DNA of 64,000 nt from Isoetes taiwanensis (taxonomy: Eukaryota > Streptophyta > Lycopodiopsida > Isoetales > Isoetaceae), in the NCBI GenBank assembly GCA_021234155.1, contig JAJEKV010000195.1, positions 186,001-250,000 on the forward strand, given 5' to 3'. The position numbers and the translations under genes were made by a program. Below the pieces are notes generated by a model that saw only the letters and a list, made by a program, of their open reading frames with translations, was not told the DNA's origin and made no database searches. Positions 17,264 to 28,683 of this stretch are shown one piece after another (the first letter of the stretch is position 1; each line of letters opens with the position of its first letter).

Positions 17264-19609
17264 CTCTGGTTCCAGTTCACTTTTCTTGAAATCCATAGAA
17301 CTGCTAGATCGCTGCAGGAGAGTATCTACCATGCAATAGCCATATCAATGCTTATCTTTCTGTTGGTGACATCTAAGCCCAGTTTAACAAAATTTTGAAT
17401 CAGTTGACTAACTCATGTACATTGAAAAGGTAAAAATATTTGATCTGAGATGTTGTCTTATTAGAAGCTAAAGATATACTTTATGCAAATCAGATTTACA
17501 ACATTCTCTTATGGAGTTGAGCCTATCTACATATTCTACTTCGAGATTTTTACAGATCTACAACACAACATAAATACATCAAAAAGAAAACATGCAGATA
17601 ATAATTAATGATATAAAAGAGTCTAGAGTAGGCACGGTGGCAACAAAATCCAGCACTTATAGAAGGAATCCAAAGCTATAATTCTTTGTGTGGAATCTAA
17701 TCAACCTATGGAGTTGTGACGTCGGCCCTTGGGATTGGGCTGGGAGCCCTCTCCTACATGCATGACTACAAAGCCACATAACTCACAAAAATCTTAGATT
17801 CCATGACCTAAAGCAATGCAATATGACATTTAAAAATCAAGCAATGCTGAACATCTAAGGAAAAGCAGCAAATGAAGACCACATTATTCTAAAGTGGTAA
17901 AGAGGTGTTCTTCGATCCTCAACATTAGAGCAAGTAGAAATGCACACGAAACATGATTAATAGTTACAAATATAAAGTTATACTAAAACATGCCCAAGAA
18001 TGCGATGTAGTGATGGGATTAAGACTTCCACAATTCAACCAAATCGTCTACAATTGAATGGCAATGTAAGGCTTGCTAAGTTGCTTGCAAAGAGAACATT
18101 TAGTAAGGCAAATGAGAAAATGTGGATGCAGAAAACAGATCTATGGCATTAAGAAATCACACCTCACTGTTTGAAAATAATAGCACTCCAATATAAGGAT
18201 TCGAACTTCTGTTACAACGACAGAGACTATTTTAATGCATCAAATGGAAGGAGTATGTTGTCGCAGCAAGAATCCATTTATAAAATGATGGGTGTATGAC
18301 AGTCCAGGTCTCACCGTTTCTTGGGAATTTTAGTGACAGTCCACGTCTTACTATTTCTTAGATGAGGGAAGAAAACGCCAGCGATGCCTTCACATATGTG
18401 GACAGTACTTGCCATTACGCTAGAGATAACACAAAACAAATCCATGAATCGAAGAAGATAACGACTTACTGTTCTAATGAAGAAGCTAAATTTAACAAAA
18501 CCTCAATTCGTCTTTCAAAACTGTAGCTTTTATATGCTGATTATGCAAGCTGACTATATTGAAGGCCTTGTTTTAAAGTGTTGTATCTGGAGCCAAAATA
18601 AAAGGAGATTAGCTTATACAAACAACAAACAATGTAAGAAAACTTAGTGGTCTTAGAGGAAAGACAATAAAAGGCGAATGCCAAAAGAATTTGAATTTTT
18701 ACCACTGTCCACCAAAGCAACAAAAAAATGAATAACAAATTGTGTGCAAGGATACCATGTGCACATCCACCACCAATTCCTAAAGAATTAAAATCCCACC
18801 AGCGAATTCCATGCATTCTGTCCTCCTATTGAGACATAAAATCCAGTATATGCCTTATCCTGAGAATTTTGAGAAAGATCTACCACATAATAAATAACAT
18901 GCTCAACTGGCTTATCTTCATTGGCTTATCTTCATTGTCGTTTGATATATGAACCTCCATTATTTCATTCAATCATCATAAACAATCCATACTTGTTGTA
19001 CATATAAGCAGACTTCATGCTGTTGTTATTGATACCAATGTGCTCAGAATCAGGGTTCTCAAACTCTGTATTTTGATGTGTATCAAACTCAACAGCAGAC
19101 AAACTGCTGCTGATAGGGATGAATTTAACATACCCAGATATCTACCTTTGCTATTATAAGAAGGGGTACAAAAGCATGCTGCCATTAGAAACGTCATTCC
19201 TTCTTCACTGCCATGGCCCTTATATTGGGTTATGAGCATTTTGAACATAGTGGCAATGTTTCAGTGTATTCATCCACTAGTTTGAAAGCGGATCTTTATA
19301 GAATACCCGTCCTGCTGCATTAAGGGGACTTCTGCATTAGCCCATCCACTGTTAGTTGCCTTGATTTGTTGCATTCCCGAGCAGGTGGATGTCTTGATTG
19401 TTCTTGAAATCCGGCTGAAGGATGAAATGCAACCCTGATCCTAAAACTAAGGTACAGATTAGAAGATATATCGTTACCAGAGCAATGAAACAGAGCAGAG
19501 ACAGCGCAGACGAATGGAATAGAATTCCTTGCGGTGCCCTGCACCCCTGTTGTGAACTGGAAGCTTCAACTGGTTCTAACCAAACAACTACGATTCGTCT
19601 GATGCCCAT
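17264..19609 (-). CDS. possible multi-exon host gene (minus strand), unidentified
   Basis: Several splice-bounded open stretches lie in order on the minus strand. A first exon runs from ATG 19609 (MGIRRIVVVWLEPVEASSSQ) to donor 19478. Then come 18817-18756 (WWDFNSLGIGGGCAHG, donor GTATCC), 18419-18352 (STVHICEGIAGVFFPHLRN, donor GTAAGA), 17557-17480 (ICKNLEVEYVDRLNSIREC; acceptor TTGTAG) and 17311-17264 (RSSSSMDFKKSELEPE; acceptor TCCTGCAG, donor GAG|GTAACA). The last two are exact multiples of three, with clean acceptor and donor sites. Other exons are probably missed. Introns are AT-rich. No family is recognised, and the linkage of all pieces into one gene is inference. Confidence 0.28.
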
Positions 19610-19764
19610 TCAGCAGCTTCGGCCCAAGTACCAAACGCAATTTTTTCGAAATGTCCCACAGGGGAAAAGGGAACGCCGCATGCGGCATAACATGCGGCTT
19701 TTTTGGGCACAAAAACCAACCCATCGCGTTTTAAATAAGACCCTATATGCAAGATACATTTGAA

Positions 19765-20895
19765 AAAACATGCCTCAAGTCAATTACAAGGTTCTATGAT
19801 TACAAAGGTAGGGATTATCAGATTACATTAGTTTTGTACCATGGATTTGTTGCTTCATTATAGTTCTGGGAACGCATCGTGATAAATTTGTTGACCACTG
19901 CAGATCAGATCTTGAAGATGAGTCATGTTTCAAACGAGATACTTCTGAAGACTTCTTGGGGCTTGTTTGGACTAAAAAGATATTGTCAACTGCTTAATTA
20001 ATGTCTGAGGTCTGGTGAGGAGTTGTATCATAACGACTTAGGACTTTGGAGGCGCTGTGAAAGCATTGCAAAGCTAACTGAGGGGTATGTCTAACCAGAC
20101 CATATGCAAATATTGTGTCGTGGGCTTTCAATATCTATGCCCATGAAAGTTCGTTGGAATATGTGCTTATCCAGCCTACTTTATTATCTTGGGTTGTTAT
20201 GTTGTATGCCTAGACATGACTGAAATGCATGGCAAACAAAGAATTTCCTTTAGAAGCATGACATGCACACAAAAAGCCGCAAAATGGAGAAATGTACTTT
20301 TGATTCAATTTTGAGTAAAAAAATAGCCACTTTACGTTTATGAAAGAAGCCTTGGCAATTTCTAGGGTCATTTTGAAGAACTATGAGGACTAATTTAAAT
20401 TATATGAAAGTGAGATAACATGCCTATACAATGATCATTGCGGTCGGATCTAATGTCCTCGGATAATATATTTATGAAGTTTCTGAACTTGTCACTACCT
20501 CTTGCAAAAAGGAGAATGATAGTGAGTGACTTTTTTGTTCTAAGCAAAATATGCAAATGTAGCTAAATAGGTATTTGACAATTCCTTAGCCCCTGAAACA
20601 ACTGTTTTCTAGGAGAGAGTATGATACCAAAGGATTTTTCCCAGATTCACCCATGTTTCAATGCATGCTTATAGTTTTGTTTTGTTTAGCAACAGTGTAT
20701 GCAATGCCTTGATGCAGAAACAGAACCTCCATAAATTTATTATGGTCCAGCAGAGGGCAGCAGGATTATGCTACTTTCATATCTACAAGAATTGATATAT
20801 ATTCTACAAGAAATTTATCGCGGCGGCTCTCAATCCTCTTATCTTCACTTATATGCTACTATAAAACTGCGATGAATTTATATTCCTCCTTATTT
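19765..20895. other. no supported gene
   Basis: AT-rich sequence with stop codons in all frames, and no repeats or RNA genes that I can recognise. It lies between the putative minus-strand gene and the tRNA-like repeats. Confidence 0.5.
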
Positions 20896-20899
20896 TTTG

Positions 20900-21280
20900 T
20901 TCTTTTTTTTTGGTCATCTGATGACAGTAGTGGGTTTTGGGTCTGGGTGAGGGCCACCCATAACCAATGGCTTGACCATTAGACTATCACCGCGATAGAC
21001 ACTTGTTCGTCTCTCATTTTTTTTATCATCTGATGACAATCAGTGGGTTTTAAACCTGGATGGAGGGCGCCCATGACCAATGTCTTGACCACTAAACTGT
21101 CACCGTGATGGATATCTTGTTCAAAGTTCATTCCCTTCTTTCTCTATAAGTGTCTTCCAACCCCCCCTTTTTTTCCTCTATTTTCACCACCCGATGATTG
21201 TCAGTGGGTTTTGAGCCTGGATGGGGGCCACCCATAACCAATGTCTTGACCATTAGGCCACCAATGCAATGGACATCTTT
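20900..21280 (-). repeat. three tandemly placed tRNA-like SINE units
   Basis: Three ~100-bp related units lie at about 20905-21005, 21015-21120 and 21180-21280. On the minus strand each reads ATCxxxGTGAxAGTTTAGTGGTCAA... (A-box-like), ...CATTGGTxATGGG..., GGTTTAAAACCC or GGCTCAAAACCC (B-box-like), CACTGAxTGTCATC, then an A-rich stretch. The box order and spacing (~45 nt) fit a tRNA-derived head. The A-rich ends fit retroposed SINEs. A fourth, more degraded unit lies near 21700-21780 (ACCTCTAACCAATAGTCCAA). No target duplications were confirmed. Confidence 0.5.
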
Positions 21281-21289
21281 TCATTTTCA

Positions 21290-21926
21290 TTTACTTTTTC
21301 TTTCAATTTTATAAAAAAAAGGGATGAGGGAAATCTTATGATAATTGAATAGCAAACCATCCATCGTATGGGCTGAAAAGAGAGAGGGGTTTTTTATTTT
21401 AATTTTTTTTTGTGTTTTGGGGGGATGTGTGACATGATGCACATTACCATAGAGACTTACCTTGTTTGAACTCCAACACTTTATATATGATACTGACCTG
21501 CACGGAAGAGGGTTGAGAAAAGCATACCCTTCATTTATAATGACCGTGGGCATGCTCTCTGTCGAAAAGAAAAAATCAAGAGCGTGGACATGTCTAGAGA
21601 ATGGATGGAGAAAGTATATCTTCTAAGCGGAGGAGCTTTTTCTAGACGATGTTGGCAACATGGTGGTATTGTATTCTTTGGAGAGAGGATGATGAGTACG
21701 GCCTTTTTTTTTTGGGGGGGGGGGGGGGCGGCACCTCTAACCAATAGTCCAACCACTAAGTTATAATGCGATAGGAATTCTTTTGCTTTTTTCTAAGAAA
21801 TTTGAGTAAGAGGAATCATGCGATAATTAGGCAGCACAACATCTATATACTATGAGATTTTTCCTTTTTCTTCTCTCCTTTTCACACGAGCAGACATAAC
21901 ACATGTTAAACATAGACGACTGATAT
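21290..21926. other. low-complexity flank of LINE-2
   Basis: This stretch contains homopolymer runs, including T8 followed by G15 around 21703-21728, and short frames only. The 9-bp target duplication of the LINE begins at 21927. I see no gene. Confidence 0.5.
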
Positions 21927-22003
21927 GTAAATGAACGTTGGGAGAAAATGAACGTTGGCGCTCCTCGCGTCCGCCTTGGGAAGCTAGGGAAGCCTGAGCC
22001 TCG

Positions 22004-22393
22004 ATGGATGAGTCCTTGTTAGAGGATGTTCTCCAGAGTCTCGGGCTCCCTCACATTCCTGTGGGCCATGATGTGACAGTCAGGGCTATCAGATCTCTTC
22101 TTAGTTTAGCGTACAATAATCAATCTAGAGTAGGGTTCAGCAGTTCGTCAGTGGGCAGTCACTTTCTCAGTATTGTGTGCTTTGATAGATTAGGATCCCT
22201 TAGAATTTCGGCTCATAATACCGGATATTTGGCTCTTGGAAACCGTTTCCCCAGGAATCTCTTTCGTCTCAGCGTCCCCATAGATTTTGGCGCCGAACCT
22301 CTAGTACGGTGGGCTCTGTTCTTCGATTTGCAGCCAGCAGAAAGCTTTGAGGATTTAGAAATCTTGGTTTGGAGGTTTCAAGTCGCCAACTAG
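22004..22393 (+). CDS. LINE-2 5' small ORF (129 aa), unknown
   Basis: This is the first ORF of the element, ATG 22004 to TAG 22393, seven bases before the next ATG at 22401. The product starts MDESLLEDVLQSLGLPHIPV and ends in an acidic helix with EDLEILVWRF. It has hydrophobic beta-like segments and no zinc or coiled-coil motif. It lies within the transposed unit, so it is an element gene or a captured 5' segment. I know no homologue. An ORF0-like accessory role would be speculation. Confidence 0.5.
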   Translation: MDESLLEDVLQSLGLPHIPVGHDVTVRAIRSLLSLAYNNQSRVGFSSSSVGSHFLSIVCFDRLGSLRISAHNTGYLALGNRFPRNLFRLSVPIDFGAEPLVRWALFFDLQPAESFEDLEILVWRFQVAN

Positions 22394-22400
22394 CAGAAGA

Positions 22401-22781
22401 ATGGCAGGAAAGAGTGGTTACATTAGGCCGAAGCAGGGAACTCAGGAGGCAAGATTAGAGGACGAGGAATGGACGCAAATCTTTTGGTTAGAGGACAAAA
22501 GAGATGAAGCCTGGAAAACCCTTAAAGAAATCTACATAGCCTTCAATATAATTAATGATCAACAGAAGGATGCCGCTGTTTGCATGGGTGTGCAAGATGA
22601 TGGTCGGGTAGTGGCGGGACAGAAGAGATATGATGAAATGGAGAAGGACTATGTTGAGGGTAGAGCGAGCGACAGAGATTGGGTGTGGAACATGCTGGAA
22701 ATTGCTCAGGCCGTGGACCATTCTCTGTATAAGCTTATCACAGTTAAGCAAGGGCACACAAAGAGGACTGTTGCAGTTTGA
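22401..22781 (+). pseudogene. LINE-2 ORF1, N-terminal frame
   Basis: ATG 22401 opens MAGKSGYIRPKQGTQEARLE, a charged helical N-terminal domain (EAWKTLKEIYIAFNIINDQQ). It stops at TGA 22781. In the neighbouring frame the coding look resumes (GLLQFEEQCFQEFYG, a TGA at 22810, then ERLAVKLDGLNWTSKA) and runs into ORF1 proper. The simplest view is one ORF1 of ~640 codons starting at 22401, with one frameshift near 22700-22770 and one nonsense change. A separate ORF is the alternative. Confidence 0.45.
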
Positions 22782-22812
22782 AGAACAATGTTTTCAGGAA
22801 TTCTATGGATGA

Positions 22813-24330
22813 AATGCTCAACAAGGCGAGAGGTTAGCAGTTAAACTTGACGGCCTGAACTGGACATCCAAAGCAAGCGTGAAACTTATTAAACGGTGGG
22901 AGGATGCGGAAGATCATGTAATAGAATGGCATAGGCGTCTGTTCAAAGCCTCTCTCTCAAACATCACTTCTTTCTTGGAACAAATTTCCTCTTCACTCGA
23001 AACCTATCAACTCAACCTTAAAAAAAAGAGACTCAAAGAGTGCTGCATCAGAGATTCCAATGGTTTCTTCAATCCTGCAGAAGTTGAGATGTGCGATTGC
23101 CAAAACTGCAAGACCATCAAGGAAAACAACCTTCATAGCACGAGTACCAAGGTGGGGGACCTCAAAATTCGAAACAGAATTCCGGTGATGGGAAAAAGCG
23201 ATTCGGCAAAAGGTCTGGTAACCCATGTTTCTTATAAGAATGCTCTTTTAAAAAATGATTCTTTAGATTATTCTAAGGAAATGAACAGAAATACAAGTCG
23301 GGGAAAAGGACCGGAAAAGGACTTTATAGACCTTTATGCCATCTCTGATCCCTCTGCTTATGAAATTTTTTCAAAGAAAGCTGTTCTGATACACTTCCCC
23401 AGAAAGTGTCTGACTATCAGTGAAGTCAAGATGTGGTTTACTAAAGTCCAAACTATCCCTATCATGTCTATTCTTAGGTTGGACAACAGAACTATCCAAA
23501 TAGTCTGCAGGGATGAGATTTGTGTTGGTCAAATCCTTAAAAGGAAGATTGATCACATCAACTATCAGCCTTTTTACATTATGAGGTGGAGCCCCAAGTT
23601 TATTCCTAACAAGACTGATAATATTTCTATTACCACGTGGGTCTCTTTCCCCAATCTTCCCCCTGTTTTCTGGACTAGGACTCACCTCAAAGCTATTTCA
23701 GAGGAATTAGGTGATACTATTGATATTATCATCCCTCAGACGAACTACCCTTCCATATGTATCTCTAAAGCAGTGAACTCTAATTGGAAAAAGGAGATCA
23801 AGGTGAAGACTGGCCCTGACGACTTCTTGGGTCTTAAGGTCAATTATTCTAAAATGCCGGTCCTACCTCTAGGGGAAACCTCGGACAAAGGTAAGAATAT
23901 CCCTCAAAAGGAGCAAAGCAAACAAATTTGGGTTCCTAAGACCCAGGAAAAAGGGGAATCCAGTGCTACAAAGGAAATGGAAAAAAATCAGAAAGCTCTG
24001 ATCCCTATTACAAACATTGACCATACCAGTATGGATAGAGATATGGATAAGAGCCCTTTTTTATCCCTAAATAATGTGAATTTCTCTGTTACTATTAACA
24101 CAAGAAGGTTTATTTTAGTGTTTCCAGAGGCCATACCTAAGAGCTGTATGGAGGAAGGAATCTGGAATTCGAACCATATTGCTGATGAGATCATAAAGGA
24201 CAATGAGCAGGAATGGCAAATTGTTACAAGGAAAAAAGGTAGGGGTAAGAAGAAAATCTATTCGGGGCCTACCAGAACCAGTCCAAGAAAGATTCAGGCT
24301 GGCAGGGCAGCAGGTAAGTGTATTTACTAA
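22813..24330 (+). CDS. LINE-2 ORF1, nucleic-acid-binding protein (DUF4283-like)
   Basis: The frame is open from 22813 to TAA 24330. It has no ATG at its 5' edge, as expected if the start lies upstream at 22401. In order it has a helical N-terminal part, a CDCQNC cluster (22995-23115 region; candidate zinc ligands), and a DUF4283-type RRM-like domain with VLIHFPRKCLTISEVKMWF, YIMRWSPKF and WVSFPNLPPVFWTRTHLKAI. A Lys/Glu-rich linker and a basic tail (TRKKGRGKKKI) follow. ORF1 proteins of plant L1 elements bind element RNA in the ribonucleoprotein particle. The stop codon overlaps the ORF2 start as TAATG at 24328-24332. Confidence 0.75.
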   Translation, partial: NAQQGERLAVKLDGLNWTSKASVKLIKRWEDAEDHVIEWHRRLFKASLSNITSFLEQISSSLETYQLNLKKKRLKECCIRDSNGFFNPAEVEMCDCQNCKTIKENNLHSTSTKVGDLKIRNRIPVMGKSDSAKGLVTHVSYKNALLKNDSLDYSKEMNRNTSRGKGPEKDFIDLYAISDPSAYEIFSKKAVLIHFPRKCLTISEVKMWFTKVQTIPIMSILRLDNRTIQIVCRDEICVGQILKRKIDHINYQPFYIMRWSPKFIPNKTDNISITTWVSFPNLPPVFWTRTHLKAISEELGDTIDIIIPQTNYPSICISKAVNSNWKKEIKVKTGPDDFLGLKVNYSKMPVLPLGETSDKGKNIPQKEQSKQIWVPKTQEKGESSATKEMEKNQKALIPITNIDHTSMDRDMDKSPFLSLNNVNFSVTINTRRFILVFPEAIPKSCMEEGIWNSNHIADEIIKDNEQEWQIVTRKKGRGKKKIYSGPTRTSPRKIQAGRAAGKCIY

Positions 24331-24730
24331 TGGATAGGTCTATAAGTTGCATTACCTGGAATCTCCAGGGAATTAATAGCAGCATCAAGAGGGAAAGGTT
24401 AAAGGTATGTATTTTGTCCCTCAACCCTGATATTCTTTTTCTTCAGGAGCATAAGATCCACGATTCTCAGCATGAATCTATTATTAGAAAAACTCTTCCT
24501 ATTGGTTATAGTTTATGGTCCATTCCCGCCCAAGAATCCTCTGCTGGCATTGCTATTATTTGGAGAGATAGTCTTAATCTAATTGACCCTTATATGGTTA
24601 GTGATATGGAAGGCAGGCAGATCCTGAGTTGTAAAATGAGTAATGTGAAGATAGCTTTTGTTAACATTTATGCTTATAACAACCCTGGAGATAGGATTAA
24701 GGTTTGGACTAAAGTCAAAATCAACCTGGA
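24330..24730 (+). CDS. LINE-2 ORF2, first part: AP-type endonuclease
   Basis: ATG 24330 shares its A with the ORF1 stop. It begins MDRSISCITWNLQGINSSIK (the WN motif of AP endonucleases), then LFLQEHKI (metal-binding Glu) and AFVNIYAYN. The endonuclease nicks the target DNA. The frame is interrupted after codon position two at 24730 by the gypsy LTR, whose first bases add a nonsense continuation ending at 24863. The missing part (GGDMN and SDH motifs) lies after 35825 in the matching phase. Confidence 0.9.
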
Positions 24731-25320
24731 TGTTAGTCCTGTGCCTCCTGGTACAGGACTATTCATGCATACAACAGACCAGGTCAAGCTCAAGGATCCT
24801 CCCGATCCCGCCAGGTTCGGCCATCAAAGGCTCCGCAAGACCAAGCGGCCGAACCACGCTTGATCAAAGCTTTGTGGCCGTCAACAAGAGGCCCCCTCGG
24901 ACAAGTGACGACCCGTCACCACCAGCGTCGGCGTCCCGGCGTGATTCTAGGCACTTCAAGAGGCACCGCCAACATTCCTCAGAATCGGGCCTCCTTCCGA
25001 GTCGGCATCGAGATCGGTCGAGTGTCTATATTGGGCCCAAGGCCATTGTACTATATATATGAGTAGAGCTAGCACATGAGTTTTTAGATGAGTTTTGAGT
25101 CTTGTCTCCTTTTTTCGTTTTTCTCTCTATTAGAGAGCTCATGTATGTTCATCATTGATATCAAGGAAGCTTATCATTTTCCTCTCATTTGTTCTGTTTT
25201 CTTCTTCTTCTTCTCTTCTTGCAAATCCCGCGTGACATAGTCCCCCTGGACTCTCTGTTAGATCCACGGGTCCTCCACAGGGTCTGTCTTCCAGAGTTCC
25301 CGAACCCGGACCCCCAAACA
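24731..25320 (+). repeat. 5' LTR of the gypsy element
   Basis: 590 bp, TG...CA ends. It contains a TATA-like CTATATATATGAG at 25051, a plausible promoter, and a pyrimidine-rich stretch (TTCTTCTTCTTCTC) downstream. The last ~300 bp are nearly identical to the 3' LTR. The first 300 bp differ by several substitutions and short indels. Confidence 0.93.
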
Positions 25321-25566
25321 CCGCCGCGCCCCTCCGGTGCGATTCCATCCTACTTTCTTACATAAGCCATATGCGTCCCCGTAATTTCACGCCCGGAAGA
25401 ACTCCTTTCTCAGGGCGACCTCTCGCTTGGGCGCCATCGGCATCGAGAACTGTTGCGTGACATGTATGGATGCAGCATGACATAGAGGGAGGCCATCTTC
25501 GGTCTAGGGCTCGGTCGAGCCACCCACCCCTCGTGTCTGTCTGCGTCCCGGTTCCCCGCCCCAAGC

Positions 25567-27153
25567 GTGCAAACATTGCTCACAACCTCAGTCCCTCATC
25601 ACTATCGGGGAGCCTTATCGGCTCAACCTTCTCAACCGTACTTTCATACCCCTGAACATGCCTACATCCATCATTCTTCAGGCCATACGCCTCTTCCTTC
25701 ACAACCATCATCTCCCCCGGGTGGGCACGGCTATCCACCGTCTCCTTTTGCCTACCGGGAATATCCCTTTCCCCACGTTTCCCACTTTGCCCTTCCCGTT
25801 TTACAACCTTACGGATCTCAAAACCAATGCTCCGGCTACTTGGGTTTCTCAACCACGGTCACCCCTTCGCCATCGGGCCCTTCGGGCACCATGCCACATC
25901 CAACTCAACCTCAATATCCTCACTATACTGTTCCTGTCCAGCCCAGCACTTTCACATCTACCTTTCAGACTCTGAAACTGACTTATCCCACCTTTGGCAA
26001 CACGAAAGGCAAACCGTTAGACCAAAGTGCTCAGGCCCACATGGAAGAATTTGAGGCTCTAGCTGTCCTAAATGGTCATGCGCAACCTCAACTGAAATTC
26101 CACATCTTTTCCACCACCCTGCGTGGCTCTCCTCATCAATGGCTCATGTCCAACAAAAGCCATTGGAAACAAGACTGGTCCGAAATGCGAACTGCTTTTC
26201 TGTCTCATTACGGGACCACGGATGATGATCAACTTCATCTCAAGCAACTCAATGAACTTCAACAAGAGCCCACGGAGTGCCGCCCGATTTTTGCGGATCG
26301 CCTTCACATTCTCTCCGGTAAGCTCAAGGAGTACCCCACGCAGCGCATTTTGGTCTGGTTTCTCCAAGGACTTCCTCCGGCTATTATTCGACTCATGATC
26401 AATACACTGCGTCCCAAGACTTTGGGCGGGGCTATCGACCTTGTCAATCACTCGAGTCAATGTTTCCTCCCGAGGCGTGGCTCTTCAAGAGCTCCGTTCA
26501 TTCCACTGTCATGGTTCCACAAGCGGCTTTCAGCCTCAACACGCTAATCCACAGTAGCGATCAAATCGGTGCCATATTTGCAAATACCAAGGCCATTTGG
26601 CAAATGAGTGTAACTCCACCAATGGCCGCCTCATTGCAAGCGATGCAACATGTGCAATCATGCCACGGAAGAGTGCACTTTCGCACTCATCCCACACCGT
26701 TCCGCAACAAAATGGTTTATCAAGTGCAAACCACACCTCGACAACAAACGCACTATCGGCAGCCACCACCCGGCGCAACCCACTCAACTCTATCGACAAG
26801 CGGGGAGCAACCACGGGGATCCAACCCACGTCCTCCTTTTGATCCTTCTAAAGCTTCGGTGTTATCACCGTCAAGAATGGGGTCATACCACCATGGCGTG
26901 TCCTCAACTTCCACAAGTTCGTGTGCGACTTCACGGCACAAATCAGACCACATCGGTCCGCCTCACGGCTTACCAACTCGGATTGCTAATGGCAAACAAG
27001 GCGAGACCAGTTCTTAAGAAGCCACCAAGAGCGCCTCGGCAATCACGCTATCAACCAGCTCCGAGAAATCAACCTCAGCTGGATCAACAAGCACAAGAGG
27101 AAATTTTTCGGCACTTAATCCTCCCGCCCGGTAGTCAAATTGGGTTGGTTTAG
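25567..27153 (+). pseudogene. gag of the gypsy element (frameshifted), three zinc knuckles
   Basis: A Pro/His/Ser-rich N-terminal region precedes the retrotransposon gag core (YPTFGNTKGKPLDQSAQAHM, TLRGSPHQWL, LQQEPTECRPIFADRL, LVWFLQGLPPAIIRLM), open to 26547. Frames then change. A perfect CCHC knuckle, CHICKYQGHLANEC (C-x2-C-x4-H-x4-C), is at 26570-26611. A shortened one, CNMCNHATEEC, follows around 26649-26681. A third, CYHRQEWGHTTMAC, lies near 26860-26905 with Arg in place of the second Cys. Gag packages element RNA into particles. At least two frameshifts make this copy non-functional. Confidence 0.8.
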
Positions 27154-27649
27154 TTTCACGCCAGACCAAGGCATCACGTCCCTTGACCATTATTCCAAAT
27201 GGCACGCAACCTGCCTTTGCAGTTGACACCATTCCTCATGAGGACGAAAAAAAGGTTCACTTTGCACCTGATTTGGAGAAGCTCATGCCACATGTCATCC
27301 CAAAAGTTCGCCAAGGCATTTGAACCTCATGCAAGCTGCTGAAGGCCGCACATTGGCAAATGTTCATGCCACCACCAGAGCTCAACAAAGACAAGATACC
27401 CCTTCCACATCTCAACCTCCACGCTCTCAGACATATCCCAATATTGCTGCCGAGGTTGACTTACTCAAAGAAGTTGCTGCTTCACTACCACGCACTCCTG
27501 CACCAGTGGAACCCGCAGATCCTTTTTCTCACGTGCCTCTAGAACTCCAAGAGGAGCTAGCCAAGATCAAAATTCCTTTAAGCTTGGCAACCATTTTGAA
27601 ACTCTGTCCTGCTCTCAAGGACCGGTTACCACTCCCAACTTTGTTTTAG

Positions 27650-28015
27650 TTGGGGCCGTATTTACCTCTACACCCACGGTCCATGCCACGGTGGGTAATC
27701 GACAAGTCAACCATGTTCAAATAGATGGAGGTAAGCGCTTGCAATCTCATCACGGATAAACTCCGCCAAACAAATGGGCATCACACAACTCTTTTCGTGC
27801 CCCATATGACATCAAGTTGGCTAATGGCCATATCCGCGCGACCTCAAGGCGTCACACCTCTTCTTCACATAAACATCGGTGATCTCCGGCTTCCCCATGG
27901 AATTTGGAGTTTGGAAAGGTGGCGAAGATCCGGTGACTATGAAATGTTGGTCGGCCGAGACCTTTTCTCCGCCAGGCAAAAGAGTATCCATTCTTGGGCC
28001 CCCGCGGACGGTTAG
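27650..28015 (+). pseudogene. aspartic protease region of the gypsy element
   Basis: NHVQIDGG followed, after a one-base shift, by CNLITDKLRQTNGHHTTLFV gives the catalytic motif of plant gypsy proteases (here D-G-G rather than D-[ST]-G). GDYEMLVGRDLF near the end resembles the ILGRDLL flap-side motif (here LVGRDLF). The frame is broken between the two halves of the active-site loop, at about 27730. Confidence 0.6.
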
Positions 28016-28683
28016 TCATCACCGATGGTCATCTCAATGCCACCATGGACTTGCAAGCAGGCGGGGATCATTTCTGTTGACAATGCGGAACCCTCTCTCT
28101 CGACCACAGTTTAAAGAAGCTCCGAATATTTATCACGCGTTCGGGCTCCACTGCGAAGTCGCCTCTGTCATCCTACCCAGAATATCTTTGATCCTTGGGG
28201 AGAAATGACTCTTGATCGGGACCAGGTGTGGCTGCTTTGCTTGACCCTTACCTGGCTCCTTGCAATCGAATCAACGTGTTGATCACTTTTCAGATCTTTG
28301 CACCTCCTACAACTCTGTTGATGTACACGCTGTCATGAGGCGACCTCTGGCTGGATGGCCCCGAGCAACCCCTCTTTTCACCACGCAAAGTGCCACGCAT
28401 CCGGTTATGCTCCAACCTCCGGCACACATTGTCCAGATCTTGAAGTAATACCCCATATTCGGACTCCTGAAGTCGAGATTGTGGACGTCGGCAACAATCA
28501 ACTGTCGCGCATTCTTGCCAAATCTTCCTGCTCCCTTATCGTAATAAAGGCCGTCAAAGCTTCAAAAAATTCAAACACATTTTACGCTGGAGTTACAAAG
28601 ATCTTGAGGAATCAACAAAAGCTTGGGGAACTCACCATTCCTACCAAATCGATGCACGACCGATTAGTAGCAACGGCGATCTA

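Noticed and set aside
24758-25066. Open frames across the gypsy LTR joined to LINE-2 ORF2
   Set aside because: They read through the LTR boundary at 24731 and end by chance; not a fusion gene.
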